Below the pieces are notes generated by a model. It did not search any database. It had not been told where the DNA came from and saw nothing but the letters and a program-made list of their open reading frames with translations. DNA of 64,000 bases from Catonia carolina (taxonomy: Eukaryota; Arthropoda; Insecta; Hemiptera; Achilidae), in contig JAQMRL010000006.1 in NCBI GenBank assembly GCA_035578175.1, positions 59,127,001 to 59,191,000 of the forward strand, in the 5' to 3' direction. Shown here piece by piece: positions 33,198-46,244 of the stretch. The first letter of the stretch is position 1. Each line of letters starts with the position of its first letter. The translations under genes and the position numbers were made by a program.

Positions 33198-33580
33198 TGT
33201 TTGTAAATGTTTATTTTTCTCGAAGGAAATCTGTAGTCCTGCTTTTTCTGCTTATTTTCCAAATTTCACTAATAAATATATAAACGAATCAGTAAAAATA
33301 AATAAATAAAATATCGGAGACATGTAATTGAATGATGCACTTCATGCATGTCATTTGGGTCATATCACTAATTTTTCACCTCCCATCATATTCAATGGTT
33401 GTTTAATTTGAAACGGTTATGAATTTCACCAATAAAGTTAAAATAATAAAACTTTTAAAATATTAATGAATAACTTTAAATACAAAATTATCGTGAATAT
33501 CCCAGAAAAAAACGATGGTAACGTTTTTAACAAAAAATTTCCTAATAAAATCCATAATTTTTAAATAAATCTACAATTAT
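33198..33580. other. AT-rich stretch, nothing recognised
   Basis: The open frame ending at 33309 begins inside SINE-A and is not a gene. Confidence 0.4.
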
Positions 33581-33584
33581 ATCC

Positions 33585-33790
33585 GGCCCATTGTGTAGTG
33601 GTAAACGCAACTCGCTTCTATGCTGGGGTTCCATGTTCGATTCCCTGTCAGGTTTTCTATCACCTAATATACCCAAACACAAACCAAGACTTACGTAGTT
33701 TATCTACACATTACTTATAAACCACTTATCTGTAAACTACTGATACTTTATGTATTTTTATCTCACAATAAAAATAAATTAATAAATCAC
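33585..33790 (+). mobile_element. tRNA-derived SINE
   Basis: TGTGTAGTGGTAAACGC (A-box like) and GTTCGATTCCC (B-box) with tRNA-like spacing, followed by a tRNA-unrelated body and an AATAAAAATAAATTAATAAA tail. The T arm pairs poorly. Not the same family as the SINEs at 59.15 and 61.74 kb. Confidence 0.65.
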
Positions 33791-35339
33791 AGAATGTGCC
33801 TTAGTATTTTAATTTTATGGTTCACTTATGTATTCTATAGATTTAACAGTCATTAAAAGAGGTTAATGTTCTATCTACTTATTAAATTAATTTTCCTTCC
33901 TTGTTATTAAATTCGATAAACTCTTTTAATTAACACACTTGTTTTTAAGAACATACACAATTTTACCAACCTACATGAACAGTTTCAATATAGTCCATAG
34001 TACACAATCTCAAGTTATAAACACTGCGTAAATTAATGGGACAAGAAATTAGTCTTTTCTACATACATTATTTTATGCGGGTAGTATAAAAAATAATGAA
34101 GAATTACCAAGTGAAACTTAAAGAGTTACATTTAGTTCATAATTAAAATATATGTCCAACTTAATTGAGACTTCCTCAATATGTTTCCGGTTCGGTATTA
34201 TTTAATTTTAAATTTGGTAAATTATTTACTAAAACTTTGTGACAACTTTTTATGTCTAAAATGTTATATGCAACAATATTGTCATAGTTTTGTCCTGATT
34301 CACACGTTTGTAATTTTTAAAGTTGTTTCAAATAAATTCTGAAATTTATCTCCCAAAAACACTAGAATAATAAAAAGAAACATTAAATAAATTTAAGGTA
34401 AATTATTTTATTGTTTTATTAATCTACTGCATTTTTTGTTGTGTTGTAATATTTTTCTTTTTACAATTTTTAATTTTAAGATTTTCTTTAAAATAGAGAT
34501 TTAGTAGAGACTTCAACATAAACCAGAATGTTACAAAATAAATGTACATCTTTAATCCTCCTTTTTAAAAAAAAACACATCGGACTACATGAGTTTATTA
34601 AGAGGAGACTGTACTTTGTATCACGCCAATGTTAAATTTGCTATTTTCAGGTGCATTTTTCATAGGATTGCTAAAAGATAGGAAAATGAAACTTTACATA
34701 CTATAGGTGTCGGGTTTCTTCTCGAGCTACTGACATTTTTCAATTTAATCTTTGGACCATAACATTTTTTTTTAATTACGAATAACGTAAAATTTTTAAA
34801 AATTGTTTTCCACGTGTTTTGCGTATTACTAATTTTGGGAGCTTCTGAGGAAGTCATAAAAATGTCGGTATATGTGGCTTATACATGATAATTAACTGGT
34901 AAAAATTTCAGCCTGGTAGGTTTATTGTTTTCTGAGAAAAATGTACCTTAGTGTTAAAAATCTAAATTTACGGGAAAAGGTAAGAAACAAGAAGGCACAA
35001 ATCAAAAACAATATGTACACAAAAAAGTAAATTTCCCATTAACAGGAGTTTAGAAAGCTGAACCAACAGCTGAGAATATTAAAAACCGTGATGCAGATAT
35101 TTTTAAAACTAAAATTCCCTTTACACTAAAACGAGCAGTACAAATTATGAAATATTCGTTCTTCGTAACATGATAATTGTTTTGTGTAAACCTGATAAAA
35201 ACTTCGTATTTTCATTAAAAAAAAATATTTGTTTTTCACGTAATGTAATGTTTTTCTTGTCGATCTAGCCTAAACTATTGAAAACCATAAAAAACAAAAA
35301 TCGAAATTTTGAGTTAAAACCATCCTGCAATCTCCCCTT
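33791..35339. other. AT-rich stretch, nothing recognised
   Basis: No motif in any frame; a 65-codon minus frame at 34660-34857 looks accidental. Confidence 0.45.
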
Positions 35340-35655
35340 AAAGAAGAAAAACCTAAATTCGATTTTTGTTGTGTTGGAATACTTTTCCTGAAATTTCTTT
35401 CCTTGATTCTTCTCCAGTATTTCATCCGTCTTTCTGAACTCTTCTGGTGTTCTTCGTCAGAATACACGATTTTCTACCGTTTGGTATGTCTTTTCTGTTT
35501 AAGTCCTGTGTTGTTAAGTTTGTGGTGATTTCCAGATTTTTTTTCAGTTCTTCTAGTGAGATTTTGATTTCGTTCATGTCCTGTTCAATTTCTTTGATTC
35601 AGTGGGGCTCCTCCATAAAATTTTTTTTTTTTACTTTTTCATTCATTTTTTGGCC
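35340..35655 (-). pseudogene. RTE/CR1-type LINE remnant
   Basis: The minus strand from about 35620 reads IKEIEQDMNEIKISLEELKK, then NLTTQDLNRKDIPNG, and in another frame TPEEFRKTDEILEKNQGKKF. The charged helix-like segments parallel those of the remnants at 0.2 kb and 15.75 kb. Confidence 0.5.
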
Positions 35656-35675
35656 TATAATCCGTTTAAAATTAA

Positions 35676-35677
<2 letters not shown>

Positions 35678-35742
<65 letters not shown>
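35678..35742. repeat. (TA)n microsatellite, about 64 bp
   Basis: Uninterrupted TA repeats. A 17-bp direct repeat AAACATTACTCCATGTA follows at 35745 and again at 35786. Confidence 0.95.
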
Positions 35743-35743
<1 letters not shown>

Positions 35744-37685
35744 GAAACATTACTCCATGTACATACTTAACTCAACTACATACTAAACATTACTCCATGT
35801 AAGATTTAACTTGAGTCAGCTATCAGTAAGCATCATAGCTCCGTCATTGATTCACCCGGAGAAAGTCTCTTGGCTATTGGAGTTTGAATCTTCTCGCGGG
35901 GTTACCCGGGATGAATTGCAGGCGCACATTTTGTAGTACAAACGAGTTGGTGCGTGAGTCAAATTTTGAATGCATTGTATTATAACCCTTTTTTGCTAAT
36001 ATCGTGACGAGTGGCACGTTTAAATCATTGTGAAGCTTCGTTGGTTATGTAAAATTGGCAGTGTATTATCGTTCGGAGAATTTTATTTTGTATTGTGTGT
36101 TATGGCTTTGCAGACTCCTTATCACTTAGTAAATTAGTAGTTTGTCAATAATTGTAAAAAAATATTTTATAATTATTGTAATGTATTATTTTCATTTTAT
36201 TGTGTCCTAATGTAACTCTGAAATTTTGAACAAAGAATTCAAAAATATTCTAAAATTTTTAGTTATGTTAATACTATATTAATTCAAGTGTGAAGTCAGT
36301 TTAGGATACAATGGACACTGTTTTAATTACATTTTAATATTCTTAAGATTGAATTAAATAATTGCAACAAGTTCTAGAAAAAATGTTATTTAAACCTTTT
36401 TTTATAAGGTCAAATTCAAATTTTTAATCATGTTAAAAAAATAGAATCTAAAATTGAAATAAACCGACTAATTTGAATCGTCTTTTAAAATTTCGATAAT
36501 TCACTAAATAATTAAAGAAAGTACTAAATAATTCGAATAATTGTTCCAGAATGTTTTTTTTCTTTTATTAGAAGTTCGACTTAATTGTTTAGTCAGTAAT
36601 GTAATCAACTGGCAAATCGAATACCCTCAATTTGATTCATACATTAAGATTGGAGGAAATTCTAACACCAATATTGATGGATTACATTATTATATTTTGG
36701 ATGTATTATATTAACCGCAAATATAAAATAATAACAATTGAATTGACAACGGAAAATATTTATACACAATGTATTTATTGCTTAAATAAACAAATAACAA
36801 CTGAAAAAGAAACAAAACAAAAACACAGTTGAATCAGATTTTGGAACTTAGTATAGAATCAAGAAGTGTTAGTATAAGAGTGACATGAAGAGAAAGGGAG
36901 GTTTTTGAATTCAACTAGGGCGTAGAGAATAAGGACATGCACAAAAAAGACAAACGGAATTCTTGCTGTCCTGTTATCCTGACTATCTGTATAGTGGACA
37001 TGTTGACACGAGAGAGGGGGACGTAAGATAAAGAAAGAGAGAGCAAATGAATAGAAAGAGAAATAAAATGAAATAAGAAGCGTAGATGAAGGGTGATTGT
37101 GTTGGAGGAGGGGAGGCGAAGGTTCTGGAATTCCATTGTCAACAGGACATCACCATGGCAGGACTCTTCTTCTCCATTCTCTTTGAGACCGTTGGTTTGG
37201 AAGCCACTGGTTTATATTATTTATACCATACAAAACGAAACATATCACAATAAGAAACGGTGAAATTTATTCTATTGTTAATTTTTTATTAAATAGAAAA
37301 ACAAAAACTTTAAATAGGTTGTAGGTGTGTCGTAAAATTATGATGTCATAATTAATCCTTAAATTTTTTATTATGTTCCACATAGAAATAAATACTTCAA
37401 TACAATCTAAAAGTTTTACTACTGCTCATTTACCAAAACATTGTCAAAAAATCCATAACTGGTAAAACAATTCTTTGATTCCTTTAGCTCATTTACAACA
37501 TACAATAAAATGTCGTGTTTTTAGGGGTACGCATCAAAGAATTATCCAAAACTCTACGGTTGTTTTTCTTTATGGTAAAATGAAAAAGAATATGCATTAT
37601 TTGCCTAAAACTTCTTCATACGTCTGATTTGAATGATATTTTATACATTAGTGTATTTATAAACTTCTGAATCCCCCAAATTCTG
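35743..37685. other. Mostly AT-rich stretch, unassigned
   Basis: 35820-36110 and 36880-37200 are less AT-rich and unassigned. The 75-codon minus frame 36915-37142 comes from a purine-rich run and has no motif. Confidence 0.4.
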
Positions 37686-37689
37686 AACC

Positions 37690-38870
37690 CCCAAAAAATT
37701 AAAGTTGTAGCCGATACAGCTTCCAGATTGCCACAGGGACATTTTTCACTAATACAGAACTACCTTGCCCGGTGGCGTATTAAAGTTAATCAAACTAAAT
37801 CAATAAAAGTTACGGTTACCTTATGACGTCAAAATTATGCACCTGTAGTGCTGTATAACGTTCACATCTCCTAGCCGAAAATAGTGCGATATCTTAGCTT
37901 TTCGCTTGACAGGCGACTTACGTGGAAGCATCATCAGCGTACAAAACGTTTAGAACTTAACGACCATCAAAAGCTATTCTTCAGCTGAAATTGAACCTGC
38001 GTTCGAAAATTTTAATTTACAAAACTTTTAAAAATCAATCTGGACTATTTATAGTCCAGCTCTTTGAAGCAGCGGCATAGAGTAACTTTTAAAACTCGAT
38101 CCAGGCTATTCAGTCAAAATTCTTAAAATTTTCTCCTGGCGCTCCTTCTTATGGAAGCATTAAAATCCTTCAACAAAAATCCGGCAATAAACGAAACCAG
38201 TAGCCTATCTTTCTAAAGTAAATTTTGCGAACGACTAGATAGACATCCTAACCAACTACCCCGTAACCTAACTACAAGGAACATCCCAACTGTACGACAT
38301 CTTTTATTTTCTTTTGGCTTCAACTTAATTTTATTTACAACTGTACAATTTTTTAAAGCACAATTAGTAAATGAAATGGAATGAATGAGGAATGGCGGGA
38401 ATGTGAATCACGTCTTATTCCCGCCATTCCTCATTCATTCCATCTCATTTACTAGTTGTGCTTTAAAAAATTGTACAGTTGAAAATAAAAATAAAGTTGA
38501 AGCCATATAAAAGATGTCATATAGTTGGGATTTTCCTTGTAATTAGGTTACGGGGTAGTTGGTTACGGTGTTTATCTAGTCGTTCGCGAAATTTACTTGA
38601 GAAAGATACTGTCTCGTTTACTGTCAAAATTTCAAAACTTAGTAATTTTGAAATTTAGTACGACATCTAAAGCAAAAATAAAGCAGAGACCTCTTGATCT
38701 GAAAAACGGACAACACTCATAGTTCTAAACGAAGAATGTACCACTGGGTATCTCTTTAACATTGAAATTAAACCTACCACCGCCCGTTAAATTAAAAAAT
38801 ATCATGTTGTATGAAATTTTGCAGTTCATAATAATTGTGCAATACCATAATAACAATAAAATTAATGACA
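37690..38870 (+). mobile_element. Jockey-type LINE (family C), decayed, with inverted duplication
   Basis: Translation with frameshifts gives NYLARWRIKVNQTKSIKVTV (37760 on), VRYLSFSLDRRLTWKHHQ (37885 on), and EAAA, IQAIQSKFLKF, ILRTTR-like pieces. In order these are the post-YADD blocks of a Jockey-type reverse transcriptase (W-x-M-KVNxxKS, RYLGxxLDRRLTW, IQxxQSK). The 3' UTR (38660-38870) matches those of the copies at 57.69 and 63.4 kb. Between them lies a large inverted duplication (38188-38626). Confidence 0.8.
38188..38626. repeat. Inverted repeat with about 215-bp arms inside a LINE
   Basis: The left arm (38188-38403) and right arm (38414-38626) are reverse complements with few differences. 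The innermost part is near perfect: GAATGAGGAATGGCGGGAAT faces ATTCCCGCCATTCCTCATTC across a roughly 10-bp loop. The left arm includes the LINE coding tail, so the right arm is an inverted copy of LINE sequence. Confidence 0.9.
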
Positions 38871-39775
38871 AAAATTTAGATTCTCATTGATGAAAGTATA
38901 AAGGGACCAAACAGAAAAGGTAGAAGCGGTAGCGAACACAACAAAATTTCAAACCAATAAAGAATTAGCTGAAAAACATAAAGATAAGTAAAATAATAAA
39001 AAATATAATTCATTGAATTATTTTGAAGGAGCAAACGAAAAATGAAAGTATTAATTAAGTTGTTTTTTCAAATCAATATTATTACATAATCTGCATGTAT
39101 ATTCTTTAGCGATAGTTGAAATACATGTTAGTTCCAGTTTTTACCATGGATCAACACATGTAATTAAATATTCAGAACCGATTAAATTTTGATATAACTT
39201 ATACACTGTGAATACATCGGCTACAAGCAATACATTGTAATGAAATTTATTTTATATATTCAAATAAACGTAATAACATATGTTCATACATACAATTAAT
39301 GTTAACGAAATTATATTATAATATTATATTTATTTAACGTCACGTATTTCGTTTATTTTATTCAAATTAGTTAAGCACAAAGTATACGTAAGTAAACAAT
39401 AATGTTTTATCTTCAATTTGAAATGAATGCCTGTAACGATGTATTGAACGTTTACTAATCTCTATACTCCATTTATTGTTTTAATATTTTAATCTTATGT
39501 AATTAAAATTTTCAGAATTACTTCAAACGAAAATTATTCTAAAACTATTCCTAAAGAAAGTAATTTTAAATTCTTTTCTCACAGTTCACAAAACTGAATT
39601 TTTTCTGCAATATGACATTAATTTGATTAAAATAGTTCAACAATTACAAAGTTATGATTTCTCCCTAAAGCACTGTTTTCGAAAAATCACCTTTATTTTA
39701 CAGGATGGAACGAATAGTTATTAAATATGTATATTTAATATTTTTACTTTCTCTTACCTACATGAATATATAGGA
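38871..39775. other. AT-rich stretch, nothing recognised
   Basis: No reading frame or shared repeat. Confidence 0.45.
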
Positions 39776-39779
39776 AGGA

Positions 39780-40700
39780 AAGTAATGTTTTCATGTCGAT
39801 TTTTCGAAACCGAGTTTTCACCGGATCTACACGTTTTTAGACCCCTTGAACCCCAAAAAACATGTTTTTAGCGATTGGTCTGTTTGTGTTTGTGTGTCTA
39901 TGTGTGTGAACAGAATATCTCAAAAACGAAACAATGTGCGAACTTGAAACTTGAAAAATAAGTCAGATATCACTAGAGGACCCGATACGAACATTTTCAT
40001 AAAAATCGGTCAACCGGAAGTAGTAGCTTATTCGTGTCATTTTTCACTTTTTTGCGATTTTGCTCAAAAACGGGGCCTACGATTTTTTTAAAAATCGCCA
40101 CATTTACTAATTTTCTTATGCTCTACAAGATAGGATAGGCACTTTAACTGCTGAAATTAGGATAGCTTAACTGCTGAAATTCTTGGGGAGGTTGTTTTCT
40201 CGTAATTGTTTTTTAAGATTGGACTTTAATATGCATTTTAGCGCAAAAATGTGTACAATAAAATTTGTAGAGAATTTAAAATCCTACAACTTTTATTTCA
40301 AACATTTTTTTGTATAACGCTTAGTTTAGCTGTAATTGCTGATTTTCCGTTTCTTTTCATGAAGATCTGTAAAAAATTGATTTTTTAAGATTTCAGCCTT
40401 AGTATGCATTTTACGACAAAAGTGTATAGAATCAAATTTATAGAAAATTAAATGATCTACAACTTCTATTTAAAGCATTTTTCTTTACGGAGCCTAGTTT
40501 AACGTGAAAGAGTGATTTTCCGTATTTTTAAGCCAAACTGAGGTCGATTTTCATTTTGCGTTATTCACTCATGGTTAAAATTAGGTTATGTTTTTTGAAG
40601 TTAGTCGTTTGTTTATTTCTAATATTTTATTAGTAATGTTAAGTTATATCGTTCATTATTTTTATTGGCACGAGTAAGTCGTGTGAGTGTTTTACACAAG
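39780..40700 (+). repeat. Repeat D copy 2, with internal tandem units
   Basis: Longest copy of repeat D. It contains two related units about 173 bp apart (about 40207 and 40380), each with TATGCATTTTA, TACAACTTYTATTT and GATTTTCCGT, and ends with TCGTGTGAGTGTTTTACAC. The 5' part (GGAAGGAAAGTAATGTTTTC, CCGAGTTTTCACCGG, ACTAGAGGACCCGATACG) is not seen in the other two copies. No ORF. Confidence 0.65.
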
Positions 40701-42635
40701 AATTTTTTTTATAATTGCTTGCAAGAAAAGGAATTCATAAGTTTGACTCTTTTTAAAATGTTTCTTTTAAAATTATTTTTGCAATTTTAAGATAATTTTA
40801 GAGGTGTTATTGTAAAAATGGAGGTTAAAAATAGTTGGTTTGGAAAAGTGCTGAAAGTGACCGTTTTCAAGTTTATCAAACTTTGGTTCTGCTGATTTTA
40901 ATTTATGTTTCAGAGAGCTGGATCTTAATTGCTCAGTAATTAAAAAGAATAAGATGTACTGAGATGATATCGTTAAGACCTTTAGTAGGATATTGACTAC
41001 TGAATCATAAAATAATATTTATTAATCTATTAATAAAAATAATATTATTGTAATCAAACCAAATAGTCAAATCAAACTAAACAGTGCTCAATTTTGAAAT
41101 AAAAGGATTTTAAAATTACTAGCCTCCAGTTAATGAGCTAAAGATAGAAATTGTTGATTGATTTTAACCAATAATAATTTTTCATACAGTGAGGAAGGCA
41201 GTGAAAAACAACTTAATACATATTTTGGCATTTAGAATGTTTGCTAATGACTACAATAACATTAACATTACATTTCAGTATGAATTTTTCAAAATTATTC
41301 TTAAATACATTTTGAGAACATAAAAAAATGTGTTGATGACAATTTTTAAAGAATATAGCTTAACTTGTAAAGACCTCATGGGGTTTACGTTTATTTATTA
41401 ATGTTTTTTTAAATTCATGTTTATTTGTCTACAAAAAAAGTTATACAATTTTATTTTATTTTGTTATGATTTAGTTCTTTCGCAACAAATTTACAAAACA
41501 TCTAAAATTCTTATCACGAAAATTTTTTCTACAAATCATGCTTGTATCTGAAATTTATTTTGATTAATTGTTTTTTCAAATATTATTTATACTTATGTAA
41601 TATATTTTTGTAAATATTAAGTACAGAGTTTGTGGCATTTAAAAAAATTTAAGGACATGTTTTTTTCCCAGATGGACTTTAACCTCGTGTCCTGCTTGGC
41701 TTAACTATCTCCTTTGATGATTGTAGCACCAGGAGCTTCGGATTCATCACCTTTGGCCTCCCCTGAACCTGCTCTGCCTGTTGTCCACTGCTGTCGACTA
41801 TATAGCTACATATTATACACACAGCCAACCGGTTTTGTAATACAAACACACATGTATATACAAAACCACATGTTTAAATGGGTTATCTGAAAGTTTTTTC
41901 TGTTCCAACATATTGCTATAAAAATTTTAAAAATGGTGTTTCTAAAATAAATAAAAACCACTCCCTGGTTTAGAAACAAAATTAAAGAGAAAAACATGTA
42001 TCTAAAATTTCAATGTACATTGTAAAACGCTGAATACATTTTATAGGCATTTAAAACATCAAACACAAAAACTAAAAAACCTTAGCTCCAAATATATGAA
42101 AGTCTATCTCGTAATTCTTAGGTATTTTATACAGTACATATAGCGGTCTCTTCATTTTGTTTCTTTTTGGGAAAACATTTTTTAGATAAAAAAATAACCA
42201 GATTCTGTAAAGAATACTTCCGCCCACATAAAATTGAGTAAGTTTATATTGTATTTAGTACGAAATATATTATAAAATAACCAAAAAAACTTGTTAATAA
42301 AATCAAAACTTGTTCAGTGAAAGTATATGATTCTGAAATACTAACATCACAATCTAATTTTGAAAATTGTGGTAATATCATTGAATAATGGTTCAACAAA
42401 GTTCAATTTGTATAGAATCAACACACGTATGTATATCAAGAAAATACAAGGCAGGTAAGACTAAACATGTCGTAAATGGAATATTTTATAAGCATGCTGT
42501 CTCACGTGTTGATTTGTCAAATTTTGTACACAAGAAATATGAAACATTAATGTAAAGAATATCAAATTAAATTTTTTCTACAATTCTTAGTTTATCGTCA
42601 GGTAGTAAATTTCTTTATTTACCTCATTAAAATGG
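40701..42635. other. AT-rich stretch with one GC-richer island
   Basis: 41,690-41,805 is GC-richer; on the minus strand it reads QQWTTGRAGSGEAKGDESEA and then PGATIIKGD before a stop. I do not recognise it. The rest is AT-rich. Confidence 0.4.
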
Positions 42636-42639
42636 GTAA

Positions 42640-43020
42640 AAACATGGGATTTTTTAATATTGCGGCCGAATTAAGAATTTTACAAGAAAATTGTACATAA
42701 TAGAAGTTATAGAAAATTAATAAATCTACAAATTTTAATTAAAATATTTTTCCCTACAGAGATTAGTTTAGTGTGAATGAGTGATTTTCCGTATTTTTAA
42801 GTCCTACAGAGGTTGATTTTCATTCACTCATGATTGAAATTAGGGTATGTTTTAAATTTCACGTTGTTTATTTGTTATGCTATATTAAACATTTGTACTA
42901 TATTATCATATTTGTACTATATTAAACATAAGTTATAATTTTAATATTTACTTTGGCAAGAGATAGTCGTGTGAACATTTCAAACCAGTTTTTTCTACTT
43001 TAGATGCATCACAATAATTG
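42640..43020 (+). repeat. Repeat D copy 3
   Basis: Has GTGATTTTCCGTATTTTTAA, AGAGGTTGATTTTCATTCAC, TTACTTTGGCAAGAG and AGTCGTGTGAACA in the same order as copies 1 and 2. Confidence 0.65.
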
Positions 43021-43339
43021 ATAGTTCTCGAAACTTTCTATTTGTCATCACCAAATCTCTAGCGGTTCAGGGCTACCCCATCAACCGTAACTCCCCAGGA
43101 CAATTCTTTTAAACATAAGTGAATATAAAATAAGGTAAAAAGGAATTAACAATTCAACAACTTTACATCTTATCTCTGGGTAAAGGGGAATAGAATTCTT
43201 TACTGCGGGTTAAAGAAATAGGCTAACAGGGCGATTTCAGGACCATATGTAATTCATTTAAACCCTTTTTTATATAACTAAATATACTAAACTTTTCATG
43301 CGTTTAAATTTACGAGATTGTATCGCTTCTGGAAAAAAT

Positions 43340-43985
43340 CAATATGTATTTTTCAAATATAAAGATTTGTGGTACAAAGACATTGGTAATAGCATTCAGA
43401 GGGAAGGAGCCAGTCAGAAGCATAATTGTTATAGATAATAATATTTTGGAACAGATACCCCACTTTCAGTATCTATGTTGCAACATAACATACCAACAGG
43501 ATAAAGACGTTTACAATAAGATGTACCGATTTCAGCAAACATGCGGAACTATCCACCGCACCTTAAAAAATAGCACCAGGAAAAGCACGAGGTGAGATTT
43601 TATAAAACAATAGTAGTGCCGACCCTAATCTACGGCAGTGAAACTTGGGTCCTATCAAAGCGAGAGTAAAGTAGATTGCAAGCACCTGAAATGAAATTTC
43701 TTCGACATGCGTATGGGTGTAGTAGAGAAGATCGTTACAGGAGTACAGAGATAAGGATATCTTCTCTATAAACTACAAGGTATCTCGGAACATAATGCAG
43801 TGATTAGAGCTTGTGAACAGAATGAGGGAGGATAGGATACCTTATCAGACACTGGAGAGAAAGAGGACGCACGAGAAAGAGATGGGCAGATTTGAGAAGT
43901 TCGGAACAGGCAGGGATGCCTAATCCAGAAGAAGAGGAAGGATAAAGATTCACACCCGACCAGGTTTAGAATTTTTTTAGAATTA
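43340..43985 (+). pseudogene. RTE/CR1-type LINE remnant
   Basis: The 83-codon frame 43344-43595 reads KICGTKTLVIAFRGKEPVR, then ILEQIPHFQYLCCNITYQQD and YRFQQTCGTIHRTL. Continuing in another frame: FYKTIVVPTLIYGSETWVLS, APEMKFLRHAYGCSREDRY and RTRKRWADLR. This is the full C-terminal order (KTK.. F.YLG..I, FYKT.V.P.L.YGSETW, AEMRFLR, RRKRW). Frameshifts and stops throughout; 5'-truncated. Confidence 0.78.
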
Positions 43986-44262
43986 TCATACATAGATTTT
44001 TCATTATTTTATTTGAATTGTATTTTTTACTAAAATTGTCTTTCAATATTTAAAAATAAATATTTCTGATATCTAGTGTTTTTGTATAGTGTGTGTCATT
44101 AATGCAATCTATTTAAGTGTCCGGTAAGTGAAATTGTCCCCTTATGTGTTCAAGTTAGGGCATTCTAAAAGGGTATTTATGTGGTACAGTTGATTTCGTG
44201 TTGCAGTGTTTACAGTTATTAGGGTCCTTTTTCGTCATGACTTTTTTTTGAGTCAGTTTTTT
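43986..44262. other. AT-rich stretch
   Basis: Nothing recognised. Confidence 0.4.
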
Positions 44263-44390
44263 CTGCAATTACTGCTAATGCAGACGGTGAAGGATGAAAT
44301 GATTTTTTTGTAACGTATGAAAATATGCCGTGCCTGAATGGGATTCGAACCCAAGACCGTATGATGAGAGGCGAGCACATGAGGTTTCGT
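44263..44390 (-). mobile_element. SINE-G copy (tRNA-derived head and body)
   Basis: The complement reads TGCTCGCCTCTCATCATACG, then CTTGGGTTCGAATCCCATTC (B-box), CACGGCATATTTTCATACGT and TTCATCCTTCACCGTCTGC. It matches the copies at 59.15 and 61.74 kb. The A-box end is missing or altered (ATGAGGTTTC at the junction). Confidence 0.8.
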
Positions 44391-46244
44391 TATGAGATGA
44401 CTGAGTGTGTCAGTTTAGTGTAACTAATTCGTAGTCTTGTAACTATCACTTAGGTAAAGTCTGTTATCAAAAATAACTGGTTGTAACTTTTGAGTGTTTG
44501 TCCGTACTATGTGTAGGTTACGTGTTAAAGTCTTCCCCTGCTCATTCCAAATTAATTCGAATATATTTTTGTACATCTTTTGTAGGTCTCGATGGGAAGA
44601 TTTATTTATCCTGTTGGAACATGTAGTGGGGTATTTGGCTGCTTGATCAGTTTCTCGTTCCCTTTGATTCCTAAATAGGAAGAAATCCACAGAAGAATAT
44701 TTTTTTACTATCGCTAGTTATTTCGTGATTGGCGTTTATATGTCTTCAATTTTTGGTTCACGTTTCAATATTTCTTAGGGAATCTAAAACACTTCTTCTA
44801 TATATAGGTACTAATTTGTTTTTGTGTTTAATTTTAACGTTTAATCTTAAACGTTAGCAGCCATAAAAATGACATTAACATCTATCTCATATATTCATAC
44901 AACGTTGAAAATGAACACGAAGTTGCAACTGTCATAGATGATACAGCTTCAAAATAGAATATAAAGTAAGTGAAATATAGAAATGTTGAAAGATTAGCAG
45001 AAATTTTAGATCCTTTTCTGAACATTTATTCATTTGTATATCTTATACAACATGGTTAAGTACTTTTATATTTTGCAATAAGTATCCTATATACGTTACG
45101 AATGTTTTAACTTGCAGTTAAACAATTTTATAGTTCTTAAATAGCTTGACTGAATAATATTTTATTGATATTTTAATGAAACCAGTTATAGTATTAAAAA
45201 TTTTATTTTCTGTTTGGTTGTTTGTTTACTTAGTTAATAAAATAAACATGTATTTAAAAGTAGTAATCATTAGTCATATAAACGAAACTAGTCATCTGTA
45301 GAGATAAGTTAAATTAATAAATCGTGTAAAATTTTGTAATAATTTTACCGGCAATTTATATATTTTTACGGTTTTATTGACTTTTGATCTAGGCAAGTAA
45401 GTCATTAACTTGTTTCAACTAGGTCTAACTTTCAATAGTTAAGTAAGTAACATAGCTTACGTTTGGTAAAATAGTTAGAAAGGATGCCAGATTTTATATA
45501 TTTCTTGTCATTTTTTGTCTGTTGTTTTATTTGTTTATTCAAATTAATTTCAGTTTTTTGATATTAACTCGTAAAGGTTAAAGTGGAAGTTTTGAAAGGA
45601 TCTTGTATTAGAAGGATTTTGTAAGTAAGGAATTTAAGGATATGGTTCAATAGCATAAACTAGCGGTGACATCCGGTAACGTTTAGGTAAAAAAAGAAGA
45701 AGAAATAATTTTCGTACTGTTGGATGATTTCTTGATTTTTTTATTTGTTATCGGGAACTGTACATTATTGACAACTACCCCGTTTGATCCCTGCTTTCGC
45801 TGTAATAATTGACGTGAATTAGGCATGAATTTGAGCAGAGACTCCGTAGAGTTTGTTCACGGATGGCTGTCAGCTGGTCACTATACAAATTCACTTGCCC
45901 AACCGGTGTTACTTAACAAATAATAGCGACTATCTACTAGCTGACTGACTGGGCTGAACCGAAAGCCGATTTCTTGAATAAACTTGAAATTATTGACTTC
46001 TTTGGTAATACGTTAAAAATTCATTGATCACCTAGTTGTCTCATTAAAATACTAACAGTTTTGTAAAAAAAATATTTTTGAAATTATATAGGCTACTAAT
46101 AGGCCTAAGTGTTGTTCTGCTCAAAAAAGATCTAATCACAGCATATTTTGAACATGGTTTTCTGTATCATAAATATTGAAACGGCAATGTAGTTTCGTTT
46201 GATAGAGCTATGAATTATATTTTAATACAAGATTAGAATATAAA
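44391..46244. other. AT-rich stretch
   Basis: No reading frame is supportable. 45,760-45,960 is less AT-rich and unassigned. Confidence 0.4.

Noticed and set aside
33085..33309. 74-codon frame starting in SINE-A
   Set aside because: Begins in the SINE and runs through its AAC tail into flanking DNA; no motif.
35447..35802. Open frames with long YIYIYI runs
   Set aside because: Translation of the (TA)n tract; the 5' part is antisense to a LINE remnant.
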